Source of the DNA: Ktedonobacterales bacterium
Lineage (GTDB): Bacteria > Chloroflexota > Ktedonobacteria > Ktedonobacterales > DATBGS01
Length of the DNA stretch: 64,000 nucleotides
Assembly: GCA_036557285.1 (NCBI GenBank)
Contig: DATBHW010000064.1
Coordinates: forward strand, 1 to 64,000
Direction: 5' to 3'
Every line of letters begins with the position of its first letter. The stretch's first letter is position 1. The translations under genes and the position numbers were made by a program. This document shows, in pieces, positions 36,466 to 44,967 of this stretch. Under the pieces are notes generated by a model. The model saw nothing but the letters and a program-made list of their open reading frames with translations, was not told the origin of the DNA and did no database searches.

Positions 36466-36494
36466 TTGACACCAGCCTGCACGCCTCATAGAAT
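36466..36494 (+). promoter_or_regulatory. Promoter-like TTGACA-N17-TAGAAT at the kinase gene start
   Basis: TTGACA at 36466-36471 and TAGAAT at 36489-36494 are spaced 17 bases. The -10 overlaps the ATG at 36493, so if the promoter is real the gene must start further inside or be read from another promoter. Confidence 0.4.
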
Positions 36495-38703
36495 GAAGAG
36501 ATATGAGCATCCTCTGTTGGTTCTCTTCAGGCTGGTGGTCATTGCTATGGTGCTATCGGTAAGTAATATCTTAACTCCTCATTTTGACTGGCTGCTGAGC
36601 CAACTGCGCGATTGGAGCGGGGATGGCGCAGCGCCCGAAGAAGGGAGCGATGCTCACCTTCTCTTAGAGGCATTGAGTGCGGACGATATTACTCCCTATC
36701 TTCCGCGCTTTGAGCGATCAGGTCAGCGCCTGGCAGAACATGGTGGCAAGCTGGAGACACGTTTGCAAGGGCTTCAGGGATACGCGGATGTTCTCGGTCT
36801 GGCGCTGGATGATCTTCTACGTAAGGAAGCGGAGCAGCACGCACAGGTGCAGAGCCGCCTGCGCGCTGTGCTGGCTCAGATTATGGTTGCCCTGGCGCGC
36901 GGCTATCAATACGTGGCAGAGCAGTTGGCGCGTGAGGAGCATGAGCGCGCCTCTCGTGGTATGACTCGCCTGGCTGCAATTCAGCGAGTGAATGCCGCCG
37001 CTAATTCAAGCCTTGACCTGGACCAGACCTTGCAGCTCAGCGCGCGCGCTGTGGCTGAGGAGATACAGGCGGACCTCTGCTCCATTTTCCTGTATGATGA
37101 AGCTCGCCGTGAACTCATTTTGCGCGCTACCAATGGTCCGCGCCCACATGAAGGGGATCATTTTTCGCTGCGTATGGGCGAGGGATACAGCGGTTGGGTA
37201 GCGGATAAAGGCCAACCCTTGATTGTTGCGGACGCCTGCGCTGATGATCGTTTTGCCTACGAAGCTGAGGCTTATTCACCAGAGTATCATGGTTTACTCT
37301 CGCTGCCCATCATCTTCTTCACGGTCGAGAAGTTGGAGGGGGTGATGAGTGTCCAGACGCGCGAGCCACGCGAGTTCACGCCGGAAGAAGTGGGTTTTTT
37401 GGAAGTGGTGGCAGGCCAGCTTGCGATGAATATCGAAAATGGACGGCTCTATGAGCAAACCGACGAGAAGCTGCGGCGCAAGGTGCATGAATTGAGCACG
37501 CTGCACCGTGTTTCTGCCATCATCGCCTCAACATTGGACCTGGAAGAGGTTCTGCAAACGATTGCTATGCAGGCTGTGCATTTGAGCGGGGCGGAACGCT
37601 CGGCTATTTTCGAGTTGGATGAGCAGATGCAGGAGATGCGCTTGCTGGTGAGCTATGGGCTGGAGAATCCGGAGCCTGGCTGGACTGCCATTAAAGTTGG
37701 TCAATGTTGCGCTGGCCGAGCAGTGCAGAACGGGGAGCCACTTACCTCAGTCGGGTGCATGCACACTGATGCCGGGTGCTTTTTGCATACATCGCCGGAA
37801 TTGCTTCCTGATATTCAGAGTGTGTTGTGTGTGCCGCTTAAGAGCAGAGGGAAGATACGTGGCGTGATTAGTGTTTTCAGCGGCCAACGCTATTCACTGA
37901 GTTATGAGCAGATGCAATTAGTGATTACGTTTGCGAATGAAGCGACTGTTGCTATCGAGAATGCGCGGCTGTATGAGGAAACCCGGCGCGGCCTGGCGAG
38001 CAAATCGTTGCTCCTCCAGGAGATGCACCATCGCGTGAAAAATAATCTTCAGACGGTGGCGGGAATCCTCTCTTTGCAGCAGCGCCATACGAAATCACCG
38101 GCGGTAGCTCATTTGCTGGCAGAGAGCGTGAATCGCATTCAGGGCATTGCAGCCACCCATGATCTGCTTTCTCGTGAGGATGTAGGGATGGCAACCGTTG
38201 AGGAGATTGCTCGCAAAATTGCAGTGATCGTTAGCGCAAATCTGGCGCCGCCGGAGTTTCACTTGCGGCTGCATGTCTCTGCTGACACCATCTGGGTACC
38301 TTCTCGGCAAGCCACCATTCTTGCCCTGGTGCTTAATGAACTGGTCTCGAATGTGTTCAAGCACAGCTTTATGGGGCGCAGCGAAGGTAGTATTCTTATA
38401 GCCGTTTCTCAGGAGGCTGGCTTGGTGACACTTTCGCTTGCTGATGATGGGCCGGGCTTGCCAGCAGGATTTGACGCTGAGACTTCAGAGGGATTGGGGC
38501 TTTCGCTGGTGCGTACTCTGGTGTATGCAGACCTGCGCGGGACATTTACCTTGCGCCGAACTACTTTACCCCCTGATCTTTTACGATTAGAGGCTGCTGC
38601 TGGTGAGGCGAAAGACAAGCGCGCCGGGGATATGGGGGAGCATGATGCCGAACAATGGACGATTGGAGAGGTACAGTTTCTGTCCAGGGATGTTCACCAG
38701 TAG
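36493..38703 (+). CDS. GAF-GAF-HisKA_2 sensor histidine kinase
   Basis: About 736 residues. A membrane-type helix lies at about residues 8-30, a helical region follows, then two GAF domains (about 160-305 and 340-485). The dimerisation helix EMHHRVKNNLQTVAGIL (His512/513) is of the HisKA_2 type and the HATPase ends with DDGPGLPAGF and GLGLSLVRTL. The second GAF carries Cys405, Cys406, Cys422 and Cys429 in a short span, which could bind an iron-sulfur cluster. No response regulator gene is next to it. The start is uncertain: in-frame TTGs lie at 36463/36466, there is no good ribosome-binding site, and a promoter-like sequence overlaps the ATG. Confidence 0.88.
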   Translation: MKRYEHPLLVLFRLVVIAMVLSVSNILTPHFDWLLSQLRDWSGDGAAPEEGSDAHLLLEALSADDITPYLPRFERSGQRLAEHGGKLETRLQGLQGYADVLGLALDDLLRKEAEQHAQVQSRLRAVLAQIMVALARGYQYVAEQLAREEHERASRGMTRLAAIQRVNAAANSSLDLDQTLQLSARAVAEEIQADLCSIFLYDEARRELILRATNGPRPHEGDHFSLRMGEGYSGWVADKGQPLIVADACADDRFAYEAEAYSPEYHGLLSLPIIFFTVEKLEGVMSVQTREPREFTPEEVGFLEVVAGQLAMNIENGRLYEQTDEKLRRKVHELSTLHRVSAIIASTLDLEEVLQTIAMQAVHLSGAERSAIFELDEQMQEMRLLVSYGLENPEPGWTAIKVGQCCAGRAVQNGEPLTSVGCMHTDAGCFLHTSPELLPDIQSVLCVPLKSRGKIRGVISVFSGQRYSLSYEQMQLVITFANEATVAIENARLYEETRRGLASKSLLLQEMHHRVKNNLQTVAGILSLQQRHTKSPAVAHLLAESVNRIQGIAATHDLLSREDVGMATVEEIARKIAVIVSANLAPPEFHLRLHVSADTIWVPSRQATILALVLNELVSNVFKHSFMGRSEGSILIAVSQEAGLVTLSLADDGPGLPAGFDAETSEGLGLSLVRTLVYADLRGTFTLRRTTLPPDLLRLEAAAGEAKDKRAGDMGEHDAEQWTIGEVQFLSRDVHQ

Positions 38704-38940
38704 CTTTGTCGGGGATGCTGAAACTGGAAAAGGCAGCAGTGGTAAAGCGTCAGGACCGAATCATAGGCTTTTCTGCCTTGACGTGTGTAGTATGGTACAG
38801 GCAGCCGCTCGCAGTGTGGCGAGGCGGCTCGCTGATAACAGCAGTGTTGCTGCCCAGGAACGTTTGGCCCTGGGCGTTCCAGCGATGAAAGGGCTGGCAA
38901 GCCGACAACAGGCTTGCTGGAGGCAGGACTGGTACGATAG
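38704..38940. other. Intergenic stretch before the cystathionine synthase gene
   Basis: 237 bases without a supported gene. No clear promoter with a proper -35/-10 pair or terminator was recognised. The sequence is purine-rich near the end, which gives the ribosome-binding region of the next gene. Confidence 0.4.
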
Positions 38941-40332
38941 ATGCAATATTATGAGTCTATCCTTGAGACAATCGGGCATACTCCTCTGGTGCGGTTGCCG
39001 CGCATTGCCCATAACCTGGCGCCTTTGGTGCTGGGTAAATGCGAGATGTTCAACCCTGGTGGGAGCGTGAAAGACCGCATTGGTGTGAAGATGATAGAAG
39101 CGTGCGAGCGTGCTGGACTGCTTCAGCCAGGCGGCACGATTGTTGAACCTACCAGTGGCAATACTGGAACCGGGCTTGCTATTGCGGCAGCGATCAAGGG
39201 GTATCGCTGCCTGTTTGTGATGACCGATAAGGTGAGCGAAGAAAAACGCAGCCTTCTTCGCGCCCTGGGGGCCGAGGTGATTATCTGCCCCAGCAGTGTC
39301 CCCTCTGATTCGCCGGAAAGCTATCGAAATGTTGCTGCGCGGCTGGCAAAAGAGATCCCAGGCGCTTGTAGCCCGGACCAGTATGCGAATCCAGCGAATC
39401 CAGCGGCGCATTACGCGACGACGGGGCCAGAATTGTGGGAGGCCACCGATGGGAGGATCACGGCGTTTGTTGCAGGGATCGGGACCGCAGGCACTATTAC
39501 GGGGACGGCGCGCTATCTAAAAGAGCAGAACCCAAAGATACGGGTGATTGGAGCTGATCCAGCCGGGTCTATCTATTCTGGTGATACGCCCCGGCCCTAT
39601 AAAGTGGAGGGGATTGGTACTGATGCGTTCCCGGAAAACTACGCGCCGGAACTGGTTGATGAGGTGATACGAGTTGATGATCGCACTTCGTTCCAACTGG
39701 CGCGTCGGCTGGCGCGAGAAGAAGGGATTCTTGCGGGAGGGTCGGCAGGAACGGCCCTGGGGGCTGCTTTGGAATATGGCAAACGGCTAGGGCCTGAGGA
39801 TGTACTCGTCGTTCTCTTGCCAGATACCGGGCGCGGCTATCTCTCGAAGTTCTACAATGATACGTGGCTGCGCGAGAATGGCTTGATGGAGCCAGCCCCG
39901 ACTGCTGCCCTGGCAGATGTCCTGGCCTTCCGACGGCAATCGAATCCTGGGATGCCTATGCTGGTGAGTATAGGGCCACAAGAGCCTATTACGGTGGCAA
40001 TCGAGCGCCTGCACCGCTATGGCATCTCGCAGCTTCCGGTGATTGCTGATGGGCAGGTGGTTGGTAGCCTGACCGAGACCCAATTACTCCAGCATGTCGC
40101 CGCTGGCGAGGAGATTTTTGGCCGAACAGTTGCCGATTGGCAGGGAGCGCCATTGCCATCGCTTCAGGAGACGGCCAGCGTACACGAAGCCTACACGCTC
40201 TTTGCCAGCGGCCACCCCGCCGTTGCTGTCCACGATGCGCAGCGGCTTCAGGGGGTGGTTGCAAAAAGCGATTTGCTGGAGTTTTGGGCGCATGTCGCCC
40301 AGAGCAACCACGAGCCGACCTCGAACCGCTAA
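38941..40332 (+). CDS. Cystathionine beta-synthase-type PLP enzyme with CBS domains
   Basis: 463 residues. The fold-type II PLP domain has Lys44 in NPGGSVKDRIG, the phosphate loop PTSGNTGTG and the GTAGTITG glycine loop. After residue 330 or so come two CBS-domain repeats (IGPQEPITVAIERLHRYGISQLPVI and ETASVHEAYTLFASGHPAVAV), as in cystathionine beta-synthases. The reaction is probably serine or O-acetylserine plus homocysteine or sulfide. The CBS pair may bind adenosyl ligands (inference). A small zinc protein gene follows 34 bases later. Confidence 0.92.
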   Translation: MQYYESILETIGHTPLVRLPRIAHNLAPLVLGKCEMFNPGGSVKDRIGVKMIEACERAGLLQPGGTIVEPTSGNTGTGLAIAAAIKGYRCLFVMTDKVSEEKRSLLRALGAEVIICPSSVPSDSPESYRNVAARLAKEIPGACSPDQYANPANPAAHYATTGPELWEATDGRITAFVAGIGTAGTITGTARYLKEQNPKIRVIGADPAGSIYSGDTPRPYKVEGIGTDAFPENYAPELVDEVIRVDDRTSFQLARRLAREEGILAGGSAGTALGAALEYGKRLGPEDVLVVLLPDTGRGYLSKFYNDTWLRENGLMEPAPTAALADVLAFRRQSNPGMPMLVSIGPQEPITVAIERLHRYGISQLPVIADGQVVGSLTETQLLQHVAAGEEIFGRTVADWQGAPLPSLQETASVHEAYTLFASGHPAVAVHDAQRLQGVVAKSDLLEFWAHVAQSNHEPTSNR

Positions 40333-40366
40333 CCGAGGTTCATTTTTAGAGAGATGGAGAGGACTG

Positions 40367-40609
40367 ATGGCCGAGGCGATCTGTTACATTGAAGCGTTTC
40401 CGCATGCTTTGCCGCATCGTGATGAGGCGAAACTGCGCCCTTGTGGGCATTGGGCCTGTGATCCGCATACGATCACGTACTATGGGGTTAGCGAAGAAGA
40501 CGAGGATGAGGGAGATTACTGCATGGTCTGCTACGCCCGGAAGTTTCCTAGCCTTTGCCCTGATCCTCTCTTGCGTCGCGCCCTGGCGCAAGAGGCGCCC
40601 GCTGGATAA
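40367..40609 (+). CDS. Small acidic putative zinc-binding protein
   Basis: 80 residues from the ATG at 40367, preceded by GGAGAGG. It contains CGHWAC and CMVCY, a four-cysteine set with an acidic loop between them (SEEDEDEGDY). The layout fits a single zinc site. It lies 34 bases after the cystathionine synthase gene and is probably cotranscribed. A longer frame starting at 40094 overlaps the upstream gene and is not supported. No family recognised. Confidence 0.65.
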   Translation: MAEAICYIEAFPHALPHRDEAKLRPCGHWACDPHTITYYGVSEEDEDEGDYCMVCYARKFPSLCPDPLLRRALAQEAPAG

Positions 40610-40705
40610 GTCGGTGAGGGACATCTAGCGCCGAAAAATACAGTATTTTACCAAGGCGGAAGCCGACCTTCTCCTGTACAATAGAGCCAGAAGGAAAAGT
40701 GATTA

Positions 40706-40738
40706 CTTGCAGCGCCGCCTCCCAGGTGGCGCTGCAAG
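40706..40738 (+). other. 15-bp leader hairpin before the FHA-NDH2-cNMP gene
   Basis: Arms 40706-40720 and 40724-40738 pair over 15 bases with one G-U pair around a 3-base loop. It ends 12 bases before the GAGGAGG ribosome-binding site. It may protect the message or gate translation. A TACAAT at 40677-40682 could be the -10, with no clear -35. Confidence 0.65.
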
Positions 40739-40763
40739 CGGCATCCACGAGAGGAGGACGACG

Positions 40764-42683
40764 GTGACAGGTGATCTAGCTCTGGTGCTTGATGGCTATC
40801 CGCAGTATCGCCAACATTTGCCAGATGGCAAGTGGACGCTGGTGCGCGTCCGACAGGGTGAAGCGGCCAGTAAGCCTGGTGAGATTGGAGTGGCTGACCC
40901 TCGCGTTTCTCGCCAGCATGCTGCGATTGTTGTCTGGCGGGGCCGGGCAACCATTCTTGATCTGCATTCGACGGATGGAACGTTTGTGAATGGTCGCAGG
41001 ATTGATGGTAGAACTCCGCTCATCCCTGGCGACTTGATTTCTGTTGGTGATACCACCTTTCGGTTGGTAGGGACGGCCCAGAAAGAAGTTTTGATTCTGG
41101 GTGGTGGATTTGCAGGCGCCTATACGGCGATGGAATTGCAGAAGCTGGTCAAACGCCGCCGCGATATTCATATCAGCCTGATCAGCCAGGACAATTTTTT
41201 TCTCTTCCATCCGATGCTCCCTGAACTCGTTTCTGGCAGTATCGAAACACAGCACGTGCTGGTGCCGACTCGGCGCATGAGTCCTGGCGTGACGTTTTAT
41301 ACGGGGTCGGTTGAGCAGATCGATCTGGATAATCGGCAGGTGACGGTTGATCTCGGTTTCGAGAACCGACGCGAGATTGTGCGTTTTCATTATCTGGTGC
41401 TGGCGCTGGGGGCGATCACCGATCTTTCGCGTATGCCCGGCATGAGCGAACACGCTCTGCTGGCAAAGACGGTGGGCGACGCTTTTTACCTGCGTAATCA
41501 TCTGGTGGATATGCTGGAAAAAGCCGACGCAGAGAGCGACCCGGAGGAGCGGCGCAAGCTGCTGACCTTTATTGTAGCCGGTGGGGGATTTTCAGGCGTC
41601 GAGGTTATGGCGGAATTATCTGATCTCATTCACGATGCCTTGCCAAACTATCATAATATTGAGCCACAGGAGCCGCGCAAGCTGCTGATCCAGGGGCCTG
41701 AGCGTATTCTGCCGGAAGTGAAAGAGAGCCTGGCAGTTTTCGCTACCAAGAAATTAGCAAAGAAGGGCATTGAGGTGCGCGTCAATACGCGGCTGAAAGC
41801 CTTGACGCCTGATGAGGCTATTCTTGCCACCGATGAGCGCATTCCCACCCGGACTTTGATAGCTACTATCGGGAACGTGCCTCACCCGTTATTGGCGGCT
41901 CTGCCCTGTCAGCGCGATCAACGAGGAGCCGTTATTACAAATGAGTTTCTTGAGGTTCCCGATTGCCCTGGTGTGTTTGCGCTAGGGGATAATGCTTCGG
42001 TGCCCGATGTTACGACTGGAGGACGCTGCCCTCCAACGGCGCAGTATGCTATTCGTCAGGCGCGCTTTTTGGCCTGGAATGTTCTGGCGACGATTACCGA
42101 GAAACCGAAGCGGGCTTTTAAGTTTGGTGGATTGGGGCAGCTTGCCTCATTGGGGCGTGGATCGGCGGTTGCCCAGGTTTTTGGTATCAAGCTTTCTGGC
42201 TTTATTGCCTGGTCTCTGTGGCGGTTTGTCTATCTCTCTAAACTGCCTACGATGGAGCGGCGTTTGCGCGTGGCGGCGGATTGGACGCTTGATTTTCTGC
42301 TCCCACGCGATATTGTGCGGCTTCAGGTAGAACACTCCAGTATGGTGCAGCGCCTGCACTTCGAGCCAGGGCAGGTGGTGATCCGCGAAGGCGATATTGG
42401 TACACGCTTTTATATCGTGCTTAAGGGCCAGCTAGAAGCGGTGCGTAAACGCGCTGGGGGGGAAGAGCGTCTTGCGCTCATCAAAGAGGGCGATCATTTT
42501 GGCGAGCGGGCATTACTGCGACGCGCGCGGCGCGCGGCTACGGTGCGTACTCTGACGCCAGTGGATTTGCTGGCGCTGGAACGGGCTGACTTCATGGCGC
42601 TTGCTACCAGTGGGCTGCTTCAGCCGGAGGAATTGGAGCGGGCTGCAATAGGCGAACAACCCGGACACGTACCTCAATCCTGA
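40764..42683 (+). CDS. FHA domain-NDH-2 NADH dehydrogenase-cyclic nucleotide-binding fusion
   Basis: 639 residues from GTG 40764, preceded by GAGGAGG. An FHA domain fills about residues 38-103 (GVADPRVSRQHAAI and STDGTFVNG, the phosphothreonine-binding loops). A type II NADH:quinone oxidoreductase follows at about 106-520, with FAD motif ILGGGFAGA (111-119) and NADH motif IVAGGGFSGVEV. The end, about 530-625, is a cyclic-nucleotide-binding domain (FEPGQVVIREGD, HFGERALLRRARRAAT). NDH-2 passes electrons from NADH to quinone without proton pumping. The flanking domains suggest control by Ser/Thr phosphorylation and cAMP-type ligands; that control is inference. It overlaps the next, convergent gene by 10 bases. 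Confidence 0.88.
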   Translation: MTGDLALVLDGYPQYRQHLPDGKWTLVRVRQGEAASKPGEIGVADPRVSRQHAAIVVWRGRATILDLHSTDGTFVNGRRIDGRTPLIPGDLISVGDTTFRLVGTAQKEVLILGGGFAGAYTAMELQKLVKRRRDIHISLISQDNFFLFHPMLPELVSGSIETQHVLVPTRRMSPGVTFYTGSVEQIDLDNRQVTVDLGFENRREIVRFHYLVLALGAITDLSRMPGMSEHALLAKTVGDAFYLRNHLVDMLEKADAESDPEERRKLLTFIVAGGGFSGVEVMAELSDLIHDALPNYHNIEPQEPRKLLIQGPERILPEVKESLAVFATKKLAKKGIEVRVNTRLKALTPDEAILATDERIPTRTLIATIGNVPHPLLAALPCQRDQRGAVITNEFLEVPDCPGVFALGDNASVPDVTTGGRCPPTAQYAIRQARFLAWNVLATITEKPKRAFKFGGLGQLASLGRGSAVAQVFGIKLSGFIAWSLWRFVYLSKLPTMERRLRVAADWTLDFLLPRDIVRLQVEHSSMVQRLHFEPGQVVIREGDIGTRFYIVLKGQLEAVRKRAGGEERLALIKEGDHFGERALLRRARRAATVRTLTPVDLLALERADFMALATSGLLQPEELERAAIGEQPGHVPQS

Positions 42684-43045
42684 GTGTATGTATCCTGCTG
42701 AGGTTTCGGTCTGGCAGTGCGTTTGCTTTTGGCATGTGGCTTTTTTGTGCTGGCTCTTGCTTTGGCGCGCGGTTGTGTGGATGATGTTTTGAGGGGGGCT
42801 TTACTGCGTTCGCGCAGCATCTCAGCTTCAGCCTGGTAGCCATGCTGCGTCAGCCAGTCCAGGGCTTCCGGGTGAAGTTTCTGAAGGGTTGGGCTGCCAG
42901 CGATCATCATCCACATGGCATGCTCGACATCACCAGGGAAGCCCTCTTCCCATTGGCCTTGCCCAACTAAGAATTGGCGCACAGCCTCCGGGTTTTTGCT
43001 GCGAAGTATGCTGTCGAGTTGGTTGCGAAACTCCGGGTAAGACAT
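42674..43045 (-). CDS. Small protein with Lys-rich tail, downstream of holB
   Basis: 123 residues: a folded N-terminal part of about 80 residues (YPEFRNQLDSILRSKNPE..., GDVEHAMWMMIAG, LHPEALDWLTQHGYQAEAEML) and a basic, Lys/Ala/Pro-rich tail of about 40 residues. The tail may contact nucleic acid. It follows holB by 20 bases on the same strand, and its end overlaps the NDH-2 fusion gene by 10 bases. No recognised family. Confidence 0.62.
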   Translation of the reverse strand: MSYPEFRNQLDSILRSKNPEAVRQFLVGQGQWEEGFPGDVEHAMWMMIAGSPTLQKLHPEALDWLTQHGYQAEAEMLRERSKAPLKTSSTQPRAKARASTKKPHAKSKRTARPKPQQDTYTQD

Positions 43046-43065
43046 AGCGTTTTCCTCATCAGCAC

Positions 43066-44079
43066 TTACCGCTGTGTTGGTATCTTTTCTTCTTGCCGGA
43101 AGGAGGGCAACTCAAGCAAGAGTGCTTCCAGTACAAGCCGGGGGTTTGCGTTTTGCTCAAGTTGTTGCAGTGCTTCTTGAATATGCTCGATCATCTGTCT
43201 GGCTAGAACAGGCTGTACTAGCCTGACATACTGCTCTCGTTTCTTGTTCTCCTGGCTCGCGGGGAGATTGTAGCCCTCGCTTGAAAGCAGCACGTCGCGC
43301 CACCAGAATACCCAGACCGAGAGTAATTCGGCAAGCGTGTCCGTTTCCTGCGCCAACTTTGCCGCGATCTTTATCCGCTGCGTTGGGCCGCTCTCGCAGA
43401 GCGTAGCCATGATCTGAAACCAGGAGGCCCGCTGCTCTTCCAGTTCTGGATGCTGGCTGGCGGCGATGGCCCAGCCAGGTCGCCCTGCTGAGAGAATGCT
43501 TAGCTCCTGAGCGCGTTTCGCGGCGATGTTCCACCGGGTTATCAGGGCGGCCTCTATTTCATTGGCGCTGACCAGCCCAACGGGTACGATCTGGCAGCGT
43601 GAGGCGATTGTTGTGGGCAGAAGCTGCTCGTCGGTAGCCGTAAGAAGCAGCATGGTGTGCGAGGCTGGTTCTTCCAGGGTTTTTAGCAATGCGTTTGCTG
43701 CCTCAAGCGACAGCAGTTCTGCATTTGGGAGCAAAAAGATGCTGTGTCGCCCTTCCTGTGGCTGGAGGGCTGCTGCAAGGATTAATGCGCGGATGGGGTC
43801 AATCCCTAGGGTCTTCTTGCCATCTTCGGGCCGAATGATGCGCAGGTCGGGGTGGGAGGCGCTCTGCACTTTCATGCAAGCGGGGCATACGCCGCAGGGA
43901 CTCCCTGGTGGGCTGGCCTGTTCTGCGGTGCAGAGGATCGCCTGGGCGAAGGCGAGCGCGAGCGTTCGCTTGCCAACATGGGTTGGGCCGGTGAGTAAGT
44001 AGGCATGGCTGAGGCGTCCGGCGCTTTGAGCATGCTCAAAGAAGGTTTGAACTTGATGATGGCCGATGATTTTCCACAT
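43066..44079 (-). CDS. holB: DNA polymerase III delta' subunit
   Basis: 337 residues from ATG 44079 (MWKIIGHHQVQTFFEHAQ), the usual delta' N-terminus; an in-frame ATG at 44118 adds 13 residues without a better ribosome-binding site. The loop TGPTHVGKRT replaces the normal Walker A, as in delta'. The zinc module CGVCPACMKVQSASHPD and the downstream FLLPNAELLSLEAANALLKTLEEP and LLTATDEQLLPTTIASRCQ motifs are typical. It is part of the clamp loader. A small basic protein gene follows it. Confidence 0.92.
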   Translation of the reverse strand: MWKIIGHHQVQTFFEHAQSAGRLSHAYLLTGPTHVGKRTLALAFAQAILCTAEQASPPGSPCGVCPACMKVQSASHPDLRIIRPEDGKKTLGIDPIRALILAAALQPQEGRHSIFLLPNAELLSLEAANALLKTLEEPASHTMLLLTATDEQLLPTTIASRCQIVPVGLVSANEIEAALITRWNIAAKRAQELSILSAGRPGWAIAASQHPELEEQRASWFQIMATLCESGPTQRIKIAAKLAQETDTLAELLSVWVFWWRDVLLSSEGYNLPASQENKKREQYVRLVQPVLARQMIEHIQEALQQLEQNANPRLVLEALLLELPSFRQEEKIPTQR

Positions 44080-44266
44080 ATTGGTATTGTAAGCTACTCT
44101 CTGTGGTTCATCAAGCATTCATCTTTAGTTGAGGATTCATGATCTTCCATTCGCTCCTGGGAAGACGCTACAATACTCTCAAAGAGTAGAATCCATAGTG
44201 TGGAGAGGCATGGAGCCATCCTTCAGAACTCCTGTTGGTCCACTACCCATTGTGTCGGAGGCAATC

Positions 44267-44935
44267 ATGGGAGGATCATCTTTCGAGCTGCCATTATTTC
44301 CGCTCAATGTGGTTCTCTTTCCTGGGATGGTGCTTCCACTTCACATCTTTGAGCCGCGCTATCGTCTGATGATCCACCGCTGCCTTGAGGAAAAAAGCCC
44401 GTTTGGAGTAGTGTTGGTTCAGCCAGACAGTTCTCAGGGAGAAGAACATCCCTATCAGGTTGGCACCCTGGCCCGGATTATGACCGCCGAGCGGCTCGAT
44501 GATGGGCGCTTTAACCTGCTAACTGAAGGCGAAAAGCGTTTTCGTATTCTGGAGGAACGGCGCGACCAGCCTTTCCTGATGGCGCTGGTTGAGGAGTTTG
44601 AGGATATACAAAGTGAGCCAGAAGCCCTTGAGGCGTTGCAGCGTAAAGCCGCCAATCTCTTTTGCCGCTATATCCGGGTGATGCTGGCTGTGGCAGGGAG
44701 AGAACAACTTCGTCTTGATCTGCCCGCTGATGCAGAAGGGCTGTCTTATTTAATTGGATACTGTCTGGACCTGAGCGATCCCGAAAAGCAGCAGTTGTTA
44801 GAGTTGACTTCAACTACCGGGCGGTTGGAGCTTGAGATTGCGATCCTCAAGCGGGAGGAACAAATCTTGCGCCGCATGCTTTCCTCCAATCAGGTTCGCC
44901 CCCCCTCCGATGATCCCCACGCCTCATTGAATTGA
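44267..44935 (+). CDS. Lon N-terminal-domain (LON substrate-binding) protein
   Basis: 222 residues. The LON-N domain starts immediately: ELPLFPLNVVLFPGMVLPLHIFEPRYRLMI. No ATPase or protease part is present, so it is a stand-alone LON-N protein, a family linked to protein turnover but without set function. The start ATG 44267 has GGAGG 5 bases upstream; an ATG at 44210 with GGAG is a possible alternative giving 19 more residues. It is divergent from holB. Confidence 0.85.
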   Translation: MGGSSFELPLFPLNVVLFPGMVLPLHIFEPRYRLMIHRCLEEKSPFGVVLVQPDSSQGEEHPYQVGTLARIMTAERLDDGRFNLLTEGEKRFRILEERRDQPFLMALVEEFEDIQSEPEALEALQRKAANLFCRYIRVMLAVAGREQLRLDLPADAEGLSYLIGYCLDLSDPEKQQLLELTSTTGRLELEIAILKREEQILRRMLSSNQVRPPSDDPHASLN

Positions 44936-44967
44936 AGCGTCTATTCCTCAACCGGGAACTGGCTGTT

